A stretch of 64,000 nt of DNA from Rhodococcus sp. CH91 (GCF_022554085.1 NZ_JAKFYR010000002.1:1-64000), one strand, 5' to 3'. Positions 48,001 to 55,052 are shown, numbered from the stretch's first letter. Notes: generated by a model from the letters alone, not told the origin. Numbers and translations: made by a program.

Positions 48001-48346
48001 GCAGCTCCCGCTCAAGGCGGGCATGCTCACGAGCCTCGGGTTCGGGCACGTGTCGGGTCTGATCGCGGTGGTCCATCCGCAGGCGTTCGTCGAGGCGATC
48101 CCGGCCGAGCGCCGGGACGCCTACCTGGCCCGGGCTGCCGAGCGCACCGTGGCAGGCAAGCGTCGCCTGGTGGACGCGATGACCGGTGGCGCCTCGCTCT
48201 ACCAGCGGCCCGCGGATCGTCGCCTCGGTGGCGATCACGTGCCGGCTTCGGCCACGCGTCAGCTCGAGGCGGACATGCTGCTCTCGCCGGAGGCACGCCT
48301 CGGCGAGGACGAGGTGTACCGCTCCGGTCTGCCCGGCTGCAAGTAG
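39065..48346 (+). CDS. fas: Type I fatty acid synthase (multidomain)
   Basis: A 3093-residue cytosolic megasynthase that builds C16-C26 acyl-CoAs, precursors of membrane lipids and mycolic acids. Domains in order: acetyltransferase (Ser164, GHSQGVLAV), enoyl reductase (~430-800, PILLAGMTPTTVDP), MaoC-like dehydratase (His1255, GDHNPIHTSGNAALLAG), malonyl/palmitoyl transferase (~1360-1700, Ser1464 in GHSVGEYNA), an Ala/Pro linker (~1766-1797), ACP (phosphopantetheine Ser1835 or 1836 in GVSSRRNQL), ketoreductase (~2138, TGASKGGIG) and ketosynthase (Cys2734 in VAACATAAVS, His in KHDTSTAAN and GHAKGGAAA). Length is close to M. tuberculosis Fas. GTG 39065 follows AGGAGAGG; the frame extends to 38915 without homology. 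acpS follows 29 nt later. Confidence 0.98.
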   Translation: MTIDETTPGDNGRNSKASRRTTDRSTAAAPARALVDKLLAGEPYALAFGGQGAPWLTSLEELSRDNGLEPVLTDLVNRAAAHLDPVASDLVVVRPTGFDPVAWILENELADEDDAPTGPSGAALTSAAVSLPGVFLTQVAALRALANQGLDIDSVAPSAVIGHSQGVLAVESVAAAGRKDAEILAIAQLIGAAATLVGRRRGLISGAGRYPMLAVANVDPERLRAIVAEVFEGQDPERSAVVAIRNARRRVVLSGPPAALERVQQRCEQISAAETREREAKKRGGAVFSPAFEPVAAEVGFHHPAFADAVEQVADWAARCELDAELARSLAEAILVAPIDWVEQVDSAVASGASWILDLGPGELLTRMTSSGLRGQGVGIIAAATRGGQRNLLTPGAEPEVPRAWSEFAPKPVALPDGRIAVETAFTRLTGRSPILLAGMTPTTVDPKIVAAAANAGHWAELAGGGQVTEQIFADHVAELTELLEPGRAVQFNSMFLDPYLWKLHVGGKRLVPKARAAGAPFDGVVVTAGIPELDEAVQIISDLREAGIEHVAFKPGTVAQIRSVIRIANEVPDYPVIAHIEGGRAGGHHSWEDLDDLLLDTYAELRTRPNLVLCVGGGIGTPEKAAEYLTGRWSTVHGFPAMPLDGILVGTAAMATLEATTSPEVKQLLVDTPGTPDWVAAGTATGGMASGRSQLGADIHEIDNAASRTGRLLDEVAGDAEAVAARRDEIIEALNGTAKPYFGDLDSMTYLQWLERYLELAVGPDDAAEFDCGSDLGDILAEAHTSPWTDVSWRERFRDMLQRAEARLHPVCRGPIPTLFDDDAVLERPYAALKALAAQYTDAGEVVLHPADVPFFVSLCRSPGKPVNFVPVIDRDVRRWWRSDSLWQAHDPRYSADQVCVIPGTVAVAGITRVDEPVGELLDRFEKATADELLAEGVEPVELAARRHRDIASGLLDAVLSAPDVSWAGRQTRNPIHRLGDLTEWTVESETAASHAPTGATLTILDDEHVGLRVPLVRGKAVEIRLTVPASVVSGGAPVVTEADADASMSALLGVAAGQELPEVRKGAARITLGWLPEKVADHAGVTGSGLPQNLTPSGNGVPDVLVGACWPAVFAALGAARTGTGLSVIEGMLDLVHLDHGIDVTSGLPTEPAFLGVKAEVTGVSDTDLGRVVEVHVVITADSGDGSGDRVVATLAERFAIRGRTGTAELADPARAGGALTEAATDTPRRRRRDAVIVAPTDMSAFAKVSGDHNPIHTSGNAALLAGLGTPIVHGMWLSAAAQQVVTAIEQDAKLPARRLTSWTARFLGMVRPGAKIDVRVDRIATDGGAEVVEVGCRVDGDLVMVATGRIAAPRTVYAFPGQGIQRPGMGLDARARSKAAREIWERADKHTREALGFSILAVVRDNPTVLKARGVTHKHPDGVLHLTQFTQVAMATLGVAQIAELKESGAFVEDAFLAGHSVGEYNALAAVAGVLPLEAVLEVVFQRGSAMHALVPRDEQGRSNYRMAAIRPSQFGVADDDLQDFVAGVAEETGEFLEIVNLNLRGSQYAIAGTVAGLEALESVIERKVAEFGGKRAFILVPGIDVPFHSTVLRGGVDDFRERLLALLPQEIDPNILIGRYIPNLVPKPFELGRGFVQEIADLVPSQPLAEVLADFDSWAAKPVELTRVVLAELLAWQFASPVRWIETQDLLFADEADGGLGVERFVEVGLGSAPTVANLASQTLKLPGRFGGPVEVLNIEREASIVYSTDTDPAPVEDDEPAAPSADAAPAAAAAPAPAAAPAAPAGGPAPDDIAFKAADATRVLIALWTKLRPDQIGPADTIEALCDGVSSRRNQLLVDLGSELSLGAIDGAADADMGALAGTVDRLARTYRPFGPVLTDSINDHLRKVFGPSGKRPGYIADRVTKVWGLGEGWASHVTAEAALGSREGSSVRGGDLGGLTDGALSDAASVDKLIDAAVQSVASRRGIAVSMPSAGGGGGATVDAAALGEFAEQITGRDGVLANAARLVLEQLGHTEQVSGIADKADDELVDLVSAELGSDWPRLVAPAFDERKAVLIDDRWATAREDLARVWLGEQFDTERFTGAGRTVAAHAAFWGRKATETGRAELAQTYAAIAEAALVTEGAEYADEVAVVTGASKGGIGAAVAAKLLAGGATVVVTTSSLNDSRLGFYKELYARNARAGAALWVVPANMASYSDVDALIEWLGTETVEVAGGAKKLIKDALTPTLLFPFAAPRVAGSLADAGARAEMEMRVLLWSVERLIAGLSKIGYDRDVDTHLHVVLPGSPNRGKFGGDGAYGEAKAALDAIINRWSAERTWAERVTLAHALIGWVRGTGLMGGNDPLVEAVEAAGVRTWSTDEMAEELCRLVTPEAKRLAADAPLVADLTGGLSEVDVDLPALAKQAQDAADAVEETEDHTATIAALPEPPRAEALPTPEWGTVTADLADMVVIVGAGELGPYGSARTRFEMEVDEELSAAGVLELAWVTGLIGWENDPKPGFYDTETGELVPEAEIADRYHDAVVERCGIRRYGDDGAMIDNTAPLLTSVFLDKDLSFVVGSEAEARAFVDSDPENTVASVDAESGDWTVTRKAGTEIRVPRKAKLTRTVGGQIPTGFDVTKWGIPADMADSVDRVGLWNIVSTVDAFLTGGFTPSELLRWVHPSMVANTQGTGMGGMSSMRSLYIDTLLGESRANDILQEALPNVIAAHVVQSYVGGYGAMVHPVAACATAAVSVEEGVDKIKLGKADLVVAGGFDDLGIEGIVGFGDMSATAKSEDMQAKGISDRRFSRANDRRRGGFVESAGGGTILLARGDVALEMGLPVLGVVAWAGSFADGVHTSIPAPGIGALGAGRGGRESGLAKELRKLGLTADDIAVISKHDTSTAANDPNEAELHERLAAALGRSEGNPMFVVSQKSLTGHAKGGAAAFQLIGLCQILAQGVVPPNRSLDCVDEKMAEFEHLVWPRTPIRFGEQLPLKAGMLTSLGFGHVSGLIAVVHPQAFVEAIPAERRDAYLARAAERTVAGKRRLVDAMTGGASLYQRPADRRLGGDHVPASATRQLEADMLLSPEARLGEDEVYRSGLPGCK

Positions 48347-48375
48347 TCGGCCGAGCAGGACGGGCGAGTACGGGA

Positions 48376-48774
48376 ATGGGAGTTGCGGGTGTCGGGTTCG
48401 ACCTCGTGTCGGTGCCGGAGTTCGCGGAACAGCTGAGTCGTACGGGAACGACGATGCTGGCGAACTTCACGCCGGGCGAGCGTCGCGACGCGAACACCCG
48501 CAGCTCCGATCCCGCTCGGCACTTCGCGGCCAGGTGGGCGGCGAAGGAAGCGGTGATCAAGGCGTGGTCGGCCTCGCTGTTCGGGAGTCCACCGGTGTTG
48601 CCGGAGACGATCCACCAGCAGATCGAGGTGGTGTCCGATGCGTGGGGACGCCCGAGCATCCGACTGCACCGGGAGGTCGCGGAGAGGCTGACCGGGATGC
48701 GGATCCACGTCTCGCTCACTCACGACGGGGACATGGCCGGCGCGTTCGTCGTCCTCGACGAGGCGGACGGGTGA
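48376..48774 (+). CDS. acpS: Holo-[acyl-carrier-protein] synthase AcpS
   Basis: Transfers 4'-phosphopantetheine from CoA to the ACP serine of Fas, activating the synthase. 132 aa. Magnesium-binding GVGFDLVSVPEF with its Asp, then FAARWAAKEAVIKAW with the second acidic/Lys motif, and IHVSLTHDGDMAGAFVV at the C-terminus are present. The ATG at 48376 is set by the family N-terminus. It is co-transcribed with fas, as in M. tuberculosis Rv2524c-Rv2523c; modification in trans is needed because Fas here lacks a fused transferase. Confidence 0.96.
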   Translation: MGVAGVGFDLVSVPEFAEQLSRTGTTMLANFTPGERRDANTRSSDPARHFAARWAAKEAVIKAWSASLFGSPPVLPETIHQQIEVVSDAWGRPSIRLHREVAERLTGMRIHVSLTHDGDMAGAFVVLDEADG

Positions 48775-48794
48775 GGTAACTGTTACGGCGGTGC

Positions 48795-49583
48795 TCAGGC
48801 CGAGGGAGTGGGAGCTTCCTCGGCCCGAGCCGTTTCCGTCTCCTGCTCTGCGCGTCGACGTTCGGATTCCTCGCGTCGTTTACGTCGCTTGGCCTGGGCG
48901 CGGGAATCCTGTTCGGCGACCTGCAGATAGGCGACCATGATCCGTTTGAGTTCGACGACGGCGTCGGCGTGTGTCTGGTCGTCCTGTACGGAGAAGTTCA
49001 GCATCGAGTACACGATGTGGACGAGCACCTCGGCCATGAGTTTGCGGCGCGGCCGCGGGGTGTCCGGGGTGAGGGGCGCGAGCATCCGGGCGACCTGCTC
49101 GGCGAACTCGCGTTCGTGGATGGCGCCGGTCGCGCGGGTGGACGGGGTGGACTGCATCGCCAGCCACACCTCCCGCCGCGAGGGGTCGGTCGTCCACAAT
49201 CCGGCGAGGTGGTCGACGAAGCTGTTGAGGAAACGCAACCAGTCGACGGAGGGGATGCGGCCGTTGAACTTCGCGAGTTCTTCCTGGACTCCGACGAGAT
49301 CCTGCCGGTTGAGTTCGCACACGATCACGTACTTGTTGGCGAAGAACTGGTACAGCGTGCCGATCGGGACATCCGCGCGGGACGCGACCTCCTCGCAGGT
49401 GAACGACTCGAAACCGACCTCGGTGAGCAGTTCCCGCGAGGCGGCCAGCAGTGCGTCGAACTTGCGGCGGCTGCGCTCCTGGGTGGGCCGCCGGCGGGGC
49501 ACGAGCTCCTGGGGCTCGGCCTGAACCTCGAGCGCCGGATCGATCCGGCGCGGGGCGCGGCGGCCGTTCGTTGCTGACTCCAC
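48795..49583 (-). CDS. TetR-family transcriptional regulator next to acpS
   Basis: A 262-aa regulator. The HTH lies at ~35-80 (LLTEVGFESFTCEEVASRAD, VPIGTLYQFFANKYVIV). The C-terminus is a highly charged helix (RAQAKRRKRREESERRRAEQ). GTG 49583 is supported by TAGCCT ending 7 nt before it; a longer frame to 49739 overlaps the divergent peptidase gene. It differs clearly from what I recall of mycobacterial FasR (which reads PVLYQHF), so it should not be called FasR. It converges on fas-acpS and diverges from the M20 peptidase gene; a lipid-related target is only a guess. Confidence 0.87.
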   Translation of the reverse strand: MESATNGRRAPRRIDPALEVQAEPQELVPRRRPTQERSRRKFDALLAASRELLTEVGFESFTCEEVASRADVPIGTLYQFFANKYVIVCELNRQDLVGVQEELAKFNGRIPSVDWLRFLNSFVDHLAGLWTTDPSRREVWLAMQSTPSTRATGAIHEREFAEQVARMLAPLTPDTPRPRRKLMAEVLVHIVYSMLNFSVQDDQTHADAVVELKRIMVAYLQVAEQDSRAQAKRRKRREESERRRAEQETETARAEEAPTPSA

Positions 49584-49590
49584 GCGCCCC

Positions 49591-49596
49591 AGGCTA
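49591..49596 (-). promoter_or_regulatory. Candidate leaderless -10 (TAGCCT)
   Basis: TAGCCT on the minus strand is followed by 7 nt and the TetR GTG at 49583. Confidence 0.42.
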
Positions 49597-49711
49597 GCCG
49601 GACGGTCGTACTTTCCCGAATACTCGATGCGAGTCCGAGTGTCACCGCTCGGCGGTGGTGAACGACTGCTGGACGGAATCGACGTACTCATCCCACCTGC
49701 GGAGGACGAAC

Positions 49712-51091
49712 ATGACATCGACAGGCACGGACCGATCACACGAGATCCGGGAGCGCATCCGGGCGGCGATGCCGACAGCTCGGGACGAACTCGCCCGCCT
49801 CGTCGCGTTCCGCTCCGTCGCGGACCCGCGCCAGTTCCCGGTCGAGGAATGCGTCGGTGCTGCGAACTGGGTGCGCGATGCCTTCACCGCGGCGGGGGTC
49901 GAGAACGTCGAGACGATCGAGACCTCCGACGGTTCACTCGCCGTGCTCGGGCACACCCCCGCGCCGGAAGGCGCTCCCACCGTCCTGCTCTACAGTCACT
50001 ACGACGTTCAGCCTCCCGGTGACGAATCACTGTGGCACAGTGAGCCCTTCGCCCTCACCGAACGCAACGGTCGCTGGTACGGCCGCGGTGCGGCCGACTG
50101 CAAGGGCAACATCATGATGCACCTGCTCGCGCTTCGTGCCCTCCGCGAGGACGGGCCGCTGCCGGTCGGAGTGCGCATCGTGATCGAGGGTTCGGAGGAG
50201 ATGGGCGGGGCCGGGCTCGACCGGCTGGTGGCCGAACGCCCCGACCTGTTCGACGCCGACCTCATCGTCATCGGTGACAGCGGCAACGCGGAGGTCGGGC
50301 GGCCCACCCTGACGACGACGCTGCGGGGAATCGCGAACGTCGACGTCCACATCGAGACGCTGAAGGGCGAGATCCACTCCGGGATGTACGGGGGAGCGGC
50401 CCCCGACGCCCTGGCCGCGCTCGTGCACCTGCTGGGCACCCTGCGTGACGAGAACGGCGACACGGTCGTCGACGGACTCGACTGCACCGCGACCTGGGAG
50501 GGTGTCCCGTATCCCGAGGACCGCTTCCGTGCCGACGCCGGTGTCCTCGACGGCGTCGCGCTGCCCACCTCCGGCACGGTGGCCGACGCCGTGTGGGCCC
50601 GGCCGGCGCTCACCGTCCTCGGGATCGATGCCCCGCCCGTCGTCGGGTCGGCGGCCGCCGTGGTGCCGCGGGCGGCCGCGCGGCTGAACCTGCGCGTACC
50701 GCCCGGCGTCGACGCCCGCGCCGCCCAGGACGCGCTCGTCGCGCACCTCGAGGCACACGTGCCCTGGGGTGCGCACCTGCGTATCGAACGGGACGTGCTC
50801 GGCGAACCGTTCCGCGCCTCGACGGACGGTCCCGGCTACGCGGCGCTGCGAGCGGCGCTCGAGACCGCCTACGGGTGTGAGGTCGGCACTGCCGGCCAGG
50901 GCGGCTCGATCCCGCTGTGCACCGCGCTGCAGCGCGCCGTGCCGCGGGCCGAGATCGCCCTGATCGGCGTCGAGGAACCCCGCTGCGTCATCCATGCCCC
51001 GAACGAGAGCGTCGACCCGACCGAGATCGAGAATCTCGCCGTGGCGGAAGCGCTGTTGCTGACCTCCCTCGACCGGCGGGCGGATCGCTGA
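49712..51091 (+). CDS. M20-family dipeptidase/peptidase
   Basis: A 459-aa cytosolic metallopeptidase in the Rv2522c position. Metal ligands are recognisable in LLYSHYDVQPPGD (His, Asp), GAADCKGNIMMHLLALR (Asp), VIEGSEEMGGAGL (catalytic Glu-Glu), VIGDSG (Asp) and the C-terminal VIHAPNES (His). A dimerisation domain lies between ~195 and 330. ATG 49712 has GGAGGA 5 nt upstream. Substrate class is dipeptides or N-acyl amino acids; not resolvable here. Confidence 0.92.
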   Translation: MTSTGTDRSHEIRERIRAAMPTARDELARLVAFRSVADPRQFPVEECVGAANWVRDAFTAAGVENVETIETSDGSLAVLGHTPAPEGAPTVLLYSHYDVQPPGDESLWHSEPFALTERNGRWYGRGAADCKGNIMMHLLALRALREDGPLPVGVRIVIEGSEEMGGAGLDRLVAERPDLFDADLIVIGDSGNAEVGRPTLTTTLRGIANVDVHIETLKGEIHSGMYGGAAPDALAALVHLLGTLRDENGDTVVDGLDCTATWEGVPYPEDRFRADAGVLDGVALPTSGTVADAVWARPALTVLGIDAPPVVGSAAAVVPRAAARLNLRVPPGVDARAAQDALVAHLEAHVPWGAHLRIERDVLGEPFRASTDGPGYAALRAALETAYGCEVGTAGQGGSIPLCTALQRAVPRAEIALIGVEEPRCVIHAPNESVDPTEIENLAVAEALLLTSLDRRADR

Positions 51092-51121
51092 ACCACACCG
51101 CTCCGGGGATGATCCGTCCGG

Positions 51122-51595
51122 TCAGACGGACAGGTCGCGGCGCAGCTTCGCCACGTGACCGGTCGCGCGGACGTTGTACTGCGCGACCTCGATCCGGCCC
51201 TCCTCGTCGACGAGGAAAGTCGAGCGGATGACGCCGGTGACGGTCTTGCCGTACATCTTCTTCTCCCCGAAGGCGCCCCATGCCGCGAGAGTGGCCTTGT
51301 CGGGATCCGACAGCAGCGGGAAGGTGAGCTGCTCGGCGTCGCGGAACTTCGCGAGCTTGGCGGGCTTGTCGGGCGAGATGCCGATCACGTCGAGGCCGGC
51401 CTCGTTCAGCTCGGCCAGGCTGTCGCGGAAGTCGCAGGCCTGCTTGGTGCACCCCGGAGTGCTCGCGGCGGGGTAGAAGTACACGATGACCTTGCGTCCG
51501 CGGTAGTCCGACAACGACACCTCGTTGCCGTCGGCGTCGGGGAGGGTGAAATCGGGGGCGGGATCGCCGGGGGCGAGTCTGCTGTTCTCGGTCAT
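51122..51595 (-). CDS. bcp: Thioredoxin-dependent peroxiredoxin (Bcp/PrxQ)
   Basis: Reduces hydrogen peroxide and organic or lipid hydroperoxides using thioredoxin. 157 aa. The peroxidatic and resolving cysteines lie five residues apart in TPGCTKQACDFRD, the alpha-type PrxQ pattern, so an intramolecular disulfide is expected. YFYPAASTPGC and GVIRSTFLVDEEG are conserved. ATG 51595 follows TACTCT by 7 nt. Position equals M. tuberculosis Rv2521. Confidence 0.95.
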   Translation of the reverse strand: MTENSRLAPGDPAPDFTLPDADGNEVSLSDYRGRKVIVYFYPAASTPGCTKQACDFRDSLAELNEAGLDVIGISPDKPAKLAKFRDAEQLTFPLLSDPDKATLAAWGAFGEKKMYGKTVTGVIRSTFLVDEEGRIEVAQYNVRATGHVAKLRRDLSV

Positions 51596-51602
51596 GATCG
51601 CG

Positions 51603-51608
51603 AGAGTA
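51603..51608 (-). promoter_or_regulatory. Candidate leaderless -10 (TACTCT) for bcp
   Basis: TACTCT on the minus strand ends 7 nt before the bcp ATG. Confidence 0.45.
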
Positions 51609-51684
51609 GTGGACCGTGCATCCATTCCCGGCGTGCGTCCATTACCGTGGTCGCAGCACACTGCAGCGACCTTCTGGAGGACAC

Positions 51685-51909
51685 GTGGGTAGGGACACCG
51701 AGGACATCGAGCGGGAGATCGAGAAAGCCCGCAACCAGCTCGCGAGCACACTCGACGAACTGAGCGTCCGCGCCAACCCGAAGAATCTGGTGGCGAACAC
51801 GAAGCAGACCATCGTCGTGAAGCTGAACCAGCCGCAGGTGAAGAAGTACGCGATGATCGCGGCGGGCACTGTCGTGGGATTGCTGGTGCTGCGCAGAATT
51901 CTGCGCTGA
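51685..51909 (+). CDS. DUF3618 small membrane protein
   Basis: A 74-aa protein in the Rv2520c position. The N-terminal amphipathic helix DTEDIEREIEKARNQLASTL followed by DELSVRANPKN is the DUF3618 signature. One transmembrane helix (~51-70, AMIAAGTVVGLLVL) leads to a short basic tail. GTG 51685 has CTGGAGG 4 nt upstream. Function unknown; related proteins sit at the membrane near phage-shock and envelope genes. Confidence 0.88.
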   Translation: MGRDTEDIEREIEKARNQLASTLDELSVRANPKNLVANTKQTIVVKLNQPQVKKYAMIAAGTVVGLLVLRRILR

Positions 51910-51927
51910 TCCTCCACGCTTCGCAGG

Positions 51928-51953
51928 GCACCCACGTCGAACGGCGTGGGTGC
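51928..51953 (+). terminator. Terminator after the DUF3618 gene
   Basis: A perfect 9-bp stem (51928-51936 with 51945-51953) is followed by a T-rich run (TTTCGTTTCG). Confidence 0.8.
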
Positions 51954-52004
51954 TTTCGTTTCGTGACCGGACGGGCTGTGATGCGGTACGGGATGCACGA
52001 ACGA

Positions 52005-52040
52005 CGAAGGCCGGACACCGTTTCCGGTATCCGGCCTTCG
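52005..52040 (-). terminator. Terminator of tRNA-Lys
   Basis: A perfect 11-bp stem (52005-52015 with 52030-52040) lies directly downstream of the tRNA on the minus strand. Confidence 0.7.
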
Positions 52041-52045
52041 TGTTG

Positions 52046-52118
<73 letters not shown>

Positions 52119-52375
52119 TTGGCGGTGTGTCTCCGGGCCGTTGTCCCGGCGACGAAGAGAACATTACACATCGTCTTTCGGCGCGCCAAATCGGCTGGTC
52201 AGAGCGATTTCTTCGACCCCGAGGCGTAACGGATCCGGCCGCCGGAGCGATTGTCATTCGAACGTTATCGGCGGTCCGGGGGTCGCGCCGGGGCGGCTGC
52301 ACGCGCAGCTGGCATCATCGTGTTCACGTGGTGTGACGTGCAGTTTCAGGCCTTCGGGGGAGGCAGGATCGGAGA

Positions 52376-53596
52376 GTGGCAGTGGCGGAAGTGAGTGCGA
52401 GGAACCCCCGGAACCGTCGGGTGCGGGGGATGCTCGGGATGGTCGTCGTCGGCGTTGTGGCATTCGTCACCGGGTGCGCGGGCGGGGCGGGCACGGGTGC
52501 CGAGGAGGTGCCCATCGACTCCAACCCGGTCGCTGCGCTGATCAAACCGACCGTGTCGTCGAGTGTGACCGACGGATCGGTCGGGTTCTTGCCGATCGAT
52601 CCGGTGACGGTGTCGGTCGTCAACGGCAAACTCGATTCGGTGGCGCTTCTCGATCCGGCGGGTGAACCCGTCGCGGGTGAACTCGCCGCCGACGGTCTGA
52701 GCTGGGTCAACACCGAACCGCTCGGGTACAACCGGTCCTACACGCTCGAGACCGTCGCGTACGGCCTCGGAGGCGCGACCAGCTCGGTCGCATCGTTCAC
52801 CACCTCCTCGCCGGCGAATCTCACCCAGCCCTACGTGCTGCCCGGCGAGGGATCGATCGTCGGTATCGGTCAGCCGATCGCCGTGCAGTTCGACGAGAAC
52901 ATCCCGGATCGGCTCGCGGCCGAGGCGGCCATCGCCGTCACCACGAACCCGCCTGTCGAGGGCGCCTTCTACTGGGTCAACAACCGTGAGGTGCGGTGGC
53001 GTCCGGAGAACTACTGGACTCCCGGCACCACGGTCACCGTCGACGTGGACGTCTACGGCAAGGATCTCGGCGACGGCCTCTTCGGCCAGTCCGACGTCCG
53101 TTCGACCTTCACCGTCGGCGATGCGGTGATCATCACCGCGGACGATGTGACCAAACAGGTCACGGTCAACCGGAACGGTGTCGACGTGATCACCATGCCG
53201 ACCTCGTTCGGTAAGGACGACACCCCGACCCCGAACGGTGTCTACGTCATCGGAGACCGTTTCGAGAACATGATCATGGACTCGTCGACCTACGGCGTCC
53301 CTGCGGACTCGGCCCAGGGCTACCGCACGCCGGTGGACTGGGCGGTGCGCATGTCCTACAGCGGCATCTTCTTCCACTCCGCGCCGTGGTCCCTCGGCGA
53401 CCAGGGGGTCCGCAATGTCAGTCACGGTTGCCTGAACCTGAGCCCGGCCAACGCGAAATGGATTTTCGACAACACCAAGCGTGGCGACATCGTCGTCGTC
53501 CGCAACACCGTCGGAGGCACCCTCTCGGGGACGGACGGCCTCGGCGACTGGAACATCCCGTGGTCGACGTGGAAGGCCGGTAACGCCGCGGCGTGA
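52376..53596 (+). CDS. L,D-transpeptidase lipoprotein (LdtB-like)
   Basis: Cross-links peptidoglycan by 3-3 bonds outside the membrane. The 406-aa product has a signal peptide with lipobox FVTGC, two immunoglobulin-like domains (~40-245; first [20 protein letters not shown], second [19 protein letters not shown]) and a YkuD catalytic domain. The catalytic motif is FFHSAPW followed by [17 protein letters not shown], with nucleophile Cys352. It corresponds to M. tuberculosis Rv2518c. GTG 52376 or the GTG two codons on is the start; a purine-rich AGGATCGGAGAG precedes. The 257 bp between tRNA-Lys and this gene hold no other gene that I can support. Confidence 0.93.
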   Translation: MAVAEVSARNPRNRRVRGMLGMVVVGVVAFVTGCAGGAGTGAEEVPIDSNPVAALIKPTVSSSVTDGSVGFLPIDPVTVSVVNGKLDSVALLDPAGEPVAGELAADGLSWVNTEPLGYNRSYTLETVAYGLGGATSSVASFTTSSPANLTQPYVLPGEGSIVGIGQPIAVQFDENIPDRLAAEAAIAVTTNPPVEGAFYWVNNREVRWRPENYWTPGTTVTVDVDVYGKDLGDGLFGQSDVRSTFTVGDAVIITADDVTKQVTVNRNGVDVITMPTSFGKDDTPTPNGVYVIGDRFENMIMDSSTYGVPADSAQGYRTPVDWAVRMSYSGIFFHSAPWSLGDQGVRNVSHGCLNLSPANAKWIFDNTKRGDIVVVRNTVGGTLSGTDGLGDWNIPWSTWKAGNAAA

Positions 53597-53639
53597 CGAC
53601 GGAGGGGGCCGTCCGCTCGCGCGACGACCCGCACCGCCC

Positions 53640-54239
53640 GATCGGACCCCGAGAAGAGGTATCCGGGGCACTGGCTCGATTCCTGTTATGCGGTGGTCTC
53701 CGCCGATTATCCGGGTCTCGGCTCCGAAGGGCTCCACCGATATCTCGACGGCCCGAGCGCAGCCCGCAGCATCGTCGGACATCGTCCGTGCCGCCCGTGC
53801 TGTCGAGGCATCGCTGTCGGAGCGGTGGATGGTGATGGGACAGTCGCAGGGCGCCGGCGAATCTCGAGCGGGCGTTCACGATCGGCGTGCCCGGCTTTCC
53901 CGATCCAGGGCCGGCGGGCTCGGTGAGCGAGGTCGCCGTCGGGGATCTGCTCGCCCGGCCGTTGTCGCACGACCCCATGCCGGGCCTGCTCGACGACTAT
54001 CTCGCCGTTCCCGGGTCCGGATACGAGACCGCCCGGGCCTCCTCGAGCACGGCGTCCACGACGTGATGGTGCCCCTGCGCTGTCGGCCGCCCATGCGGCG
54101 GAGATGAAGGCTGCGGGAGCGGAGGTCGATTACCGCGTCTACATGGGATTACCGGGTCTACATGGGTGGGCACTTCACGACGGTGGAGCGGTCGATGCCC
54201 GAGGTCACGGCCTTCGTGGGTCGGGTGATGGGACCGTAG
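53640..54239 (+). pseudogene. Secretory lipase (LIP family), decayed remnant
   Basis: Fragments of one alpha/beta-hydrolase lie in order in different frames. YAVVSADYPGLGSEGLHRYL is at ~53687-53746, then DIVRAARAVEASLSERWMV and MGQSQG (nucleophile elbow) at ~53780-53855. VGDLLARPLSHDPMPGLLDD and YLAVPGSGYETA follow, then AEMKAAGAEVDYRVYMG (~54101-54146), then GHFTTVERSMPEVTAFVGRV up to the stop at 54237-54239. At least three frameshifts separate them, and the N-terminal half is missing. One shift is explained by a 19-bp tandem duplication at 54128-54165. No intact gene can be read in this ~700-bp stretch. Confidence 0.72.
54128..54165 (+). repeat. 19-bp tandem duplication inside the lipase pseudogene
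   Basis: 54128-54146 and 54147-54165 are identical except at one position (GATTACCGcGTCTACATGG versus GATTACCGgGTCTACATGG). Nineteen is not a multiple of three, so the duplication shifts the frame. Confidence 0.9.
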
Positions 54240-54259
54240 CGATCCGGAAACGAAGAAAC

Positions 54260-54283
54260 CCCCGACCGGAAATCCGATCGGGG
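54260..54283 (-). terminator. Terminator of tRNA-His
   Basis: A 10-bp stem with one G-T pair (54260-54269 with 54274-54283), followed on the minus strand by a T-rich tract, lies just past the tRNA. Confidence 0.75.
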
Positions 54284-54294
54284 GCCTTCTTCGG

Positions 54295-54368
54295 GGTGAG
54301 TGACGGGACTCGAACCCGCGACAGCCAGGATCACAACCTGGTGCTCTACCAACTGAACTACACTCACC
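54295..54368 (-). tRNA. tRNA-His (anticodon GUG)
   Basis: Minus strand: acceptor arms GTGAGTG/CACTCAC, an extra 5' G (G-1, position 54368) facing discriminator C as in all tRNA-His, anticodon stem CCAGG/CCTGG enclosing TTGTGAT (anticodon GTG). CCA is not encoded. TAGTAT at 54414-54419 on the minus strand is a possible -10. Confidence 0.95.
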
Positions 54369-54452
54369 ATCGCATTCGCCGGCAACCTTCGGTCGCTTGC
54401 GCCTGCGGTACAGATACTAGCCTGACGATGACGAAAAAAACGAATCGGCAGG

Positions 54453-55052
54453 TCAGGCCGGTCCGAGCTCCTGGACCACGGCGCTGAGCTCGGCGGGGTT
54501 CGGCCCGGGGGGAGCTACGAAGGCGGTGCGCCGGTAGTAGCGCAACTCCCGGATCGACTCCTTGATGTCGGCGAGAGCCCGGTGCGACAAGCCTTTCTCC
54601 GGCTGCCCGAAGTAGATGCGCGGATACCAGCGCCGGCACAGTTCCTTGATCGAGCTGACATCCACCATCCGGTAGTGCAGGTAGTTGTCGAGTTCGGGCA
54701 TGTCGCGGGTGATGAAGCCGCGGTCGGTCGCGATGGAGTTCCCGGCGAGCGGTGCGGTGCCCGGCTCGGGGACGTGCTCCCGGATGTACGCGAGGACCTG
54801 CTTCTCAGCCTCGGCGAGGCTCACGGTCGAGCGGCGCACCTCCTCGGTGAGTCCGGACCGTTCGTGCATCTGCTGCACGACCTCCGGCATGTCGGCGAGA
54901 GCGTCGTCATCGGCGTGGATCACGATGTCCACGCCCTCGCCGAGCACGTTGAGATCGCTGTCGGTAACGAGAGCCGCGATCTCGATCAGTTTGTCGCTGC
55001 CGAGCCGCAGCCCCGTCATCTCACAGTCGATCCATACGAGTTTGTCCTGCAC
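54453..55052 (-). CDS. orn: Oligoribonuclease Orn
   Basis: DEDDh exonuclease that degrades 2-5-nt RNAs, including pGpG and nanoRNAs. 199 aa. Motif I is WIDCEMTGL (Asp9, Glu11), [10 protein letters not shown] provides the second Asp, and [19 protein letters not shown] the final His/Asp. GTG 55052 has no Shine-Dalgarno; TAGTCT ends 7 nt before it. The frame extends to 55109 without homology. Corresponds to M. tuberculosis Rv2511. Confidence 0.96.
   Translation of the reverse strand: MQDKLVWIDCEMTGLRLGSDKLIEIAALVTDSDLNVLGEGVDIVIHADDDALADMPEVVQQMHERSGLTEEVRRSTVSLAEAEKQVLAYIREHVPEPGTAPLAGNSIATDRGFITRDMPELDNYLHYRMVDVSSIKELCRRWYPRIYFGQPEKGLSHRALADIKESIRELRYYRRTAFVAPPGPNPAELSAVVQELGPA

Noticed and set aside
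44114-48238. A 1374-codon open frame antisense to fas, and similar long antisense frames over fas (41051-43840), glgB (13741-16002) and glgE (16578-18329)
   Set aside because: They are mirror frames of high-GC genes: low-complexity Arg/Gly/Asp/His-rich translations, no domain, no ribosome site, and the sense frames carry complete catalytic motifs.
48795-49583. Calling the TetR gene next to acpS fasR
   Set aside because: The recognition-helix region and overall sequence differ from mycobacterial FasR as I recall it, which is encoded elsewhere in M. tuberculosis.
53481-54107. A 208-codon intact gene after ldtB
   Set aside because: It opens inside ldtB in another frame and only a short middle stretch resembles a lipase; the homologous pieces before and after lie in other frames, so it is part of a pseudogene.
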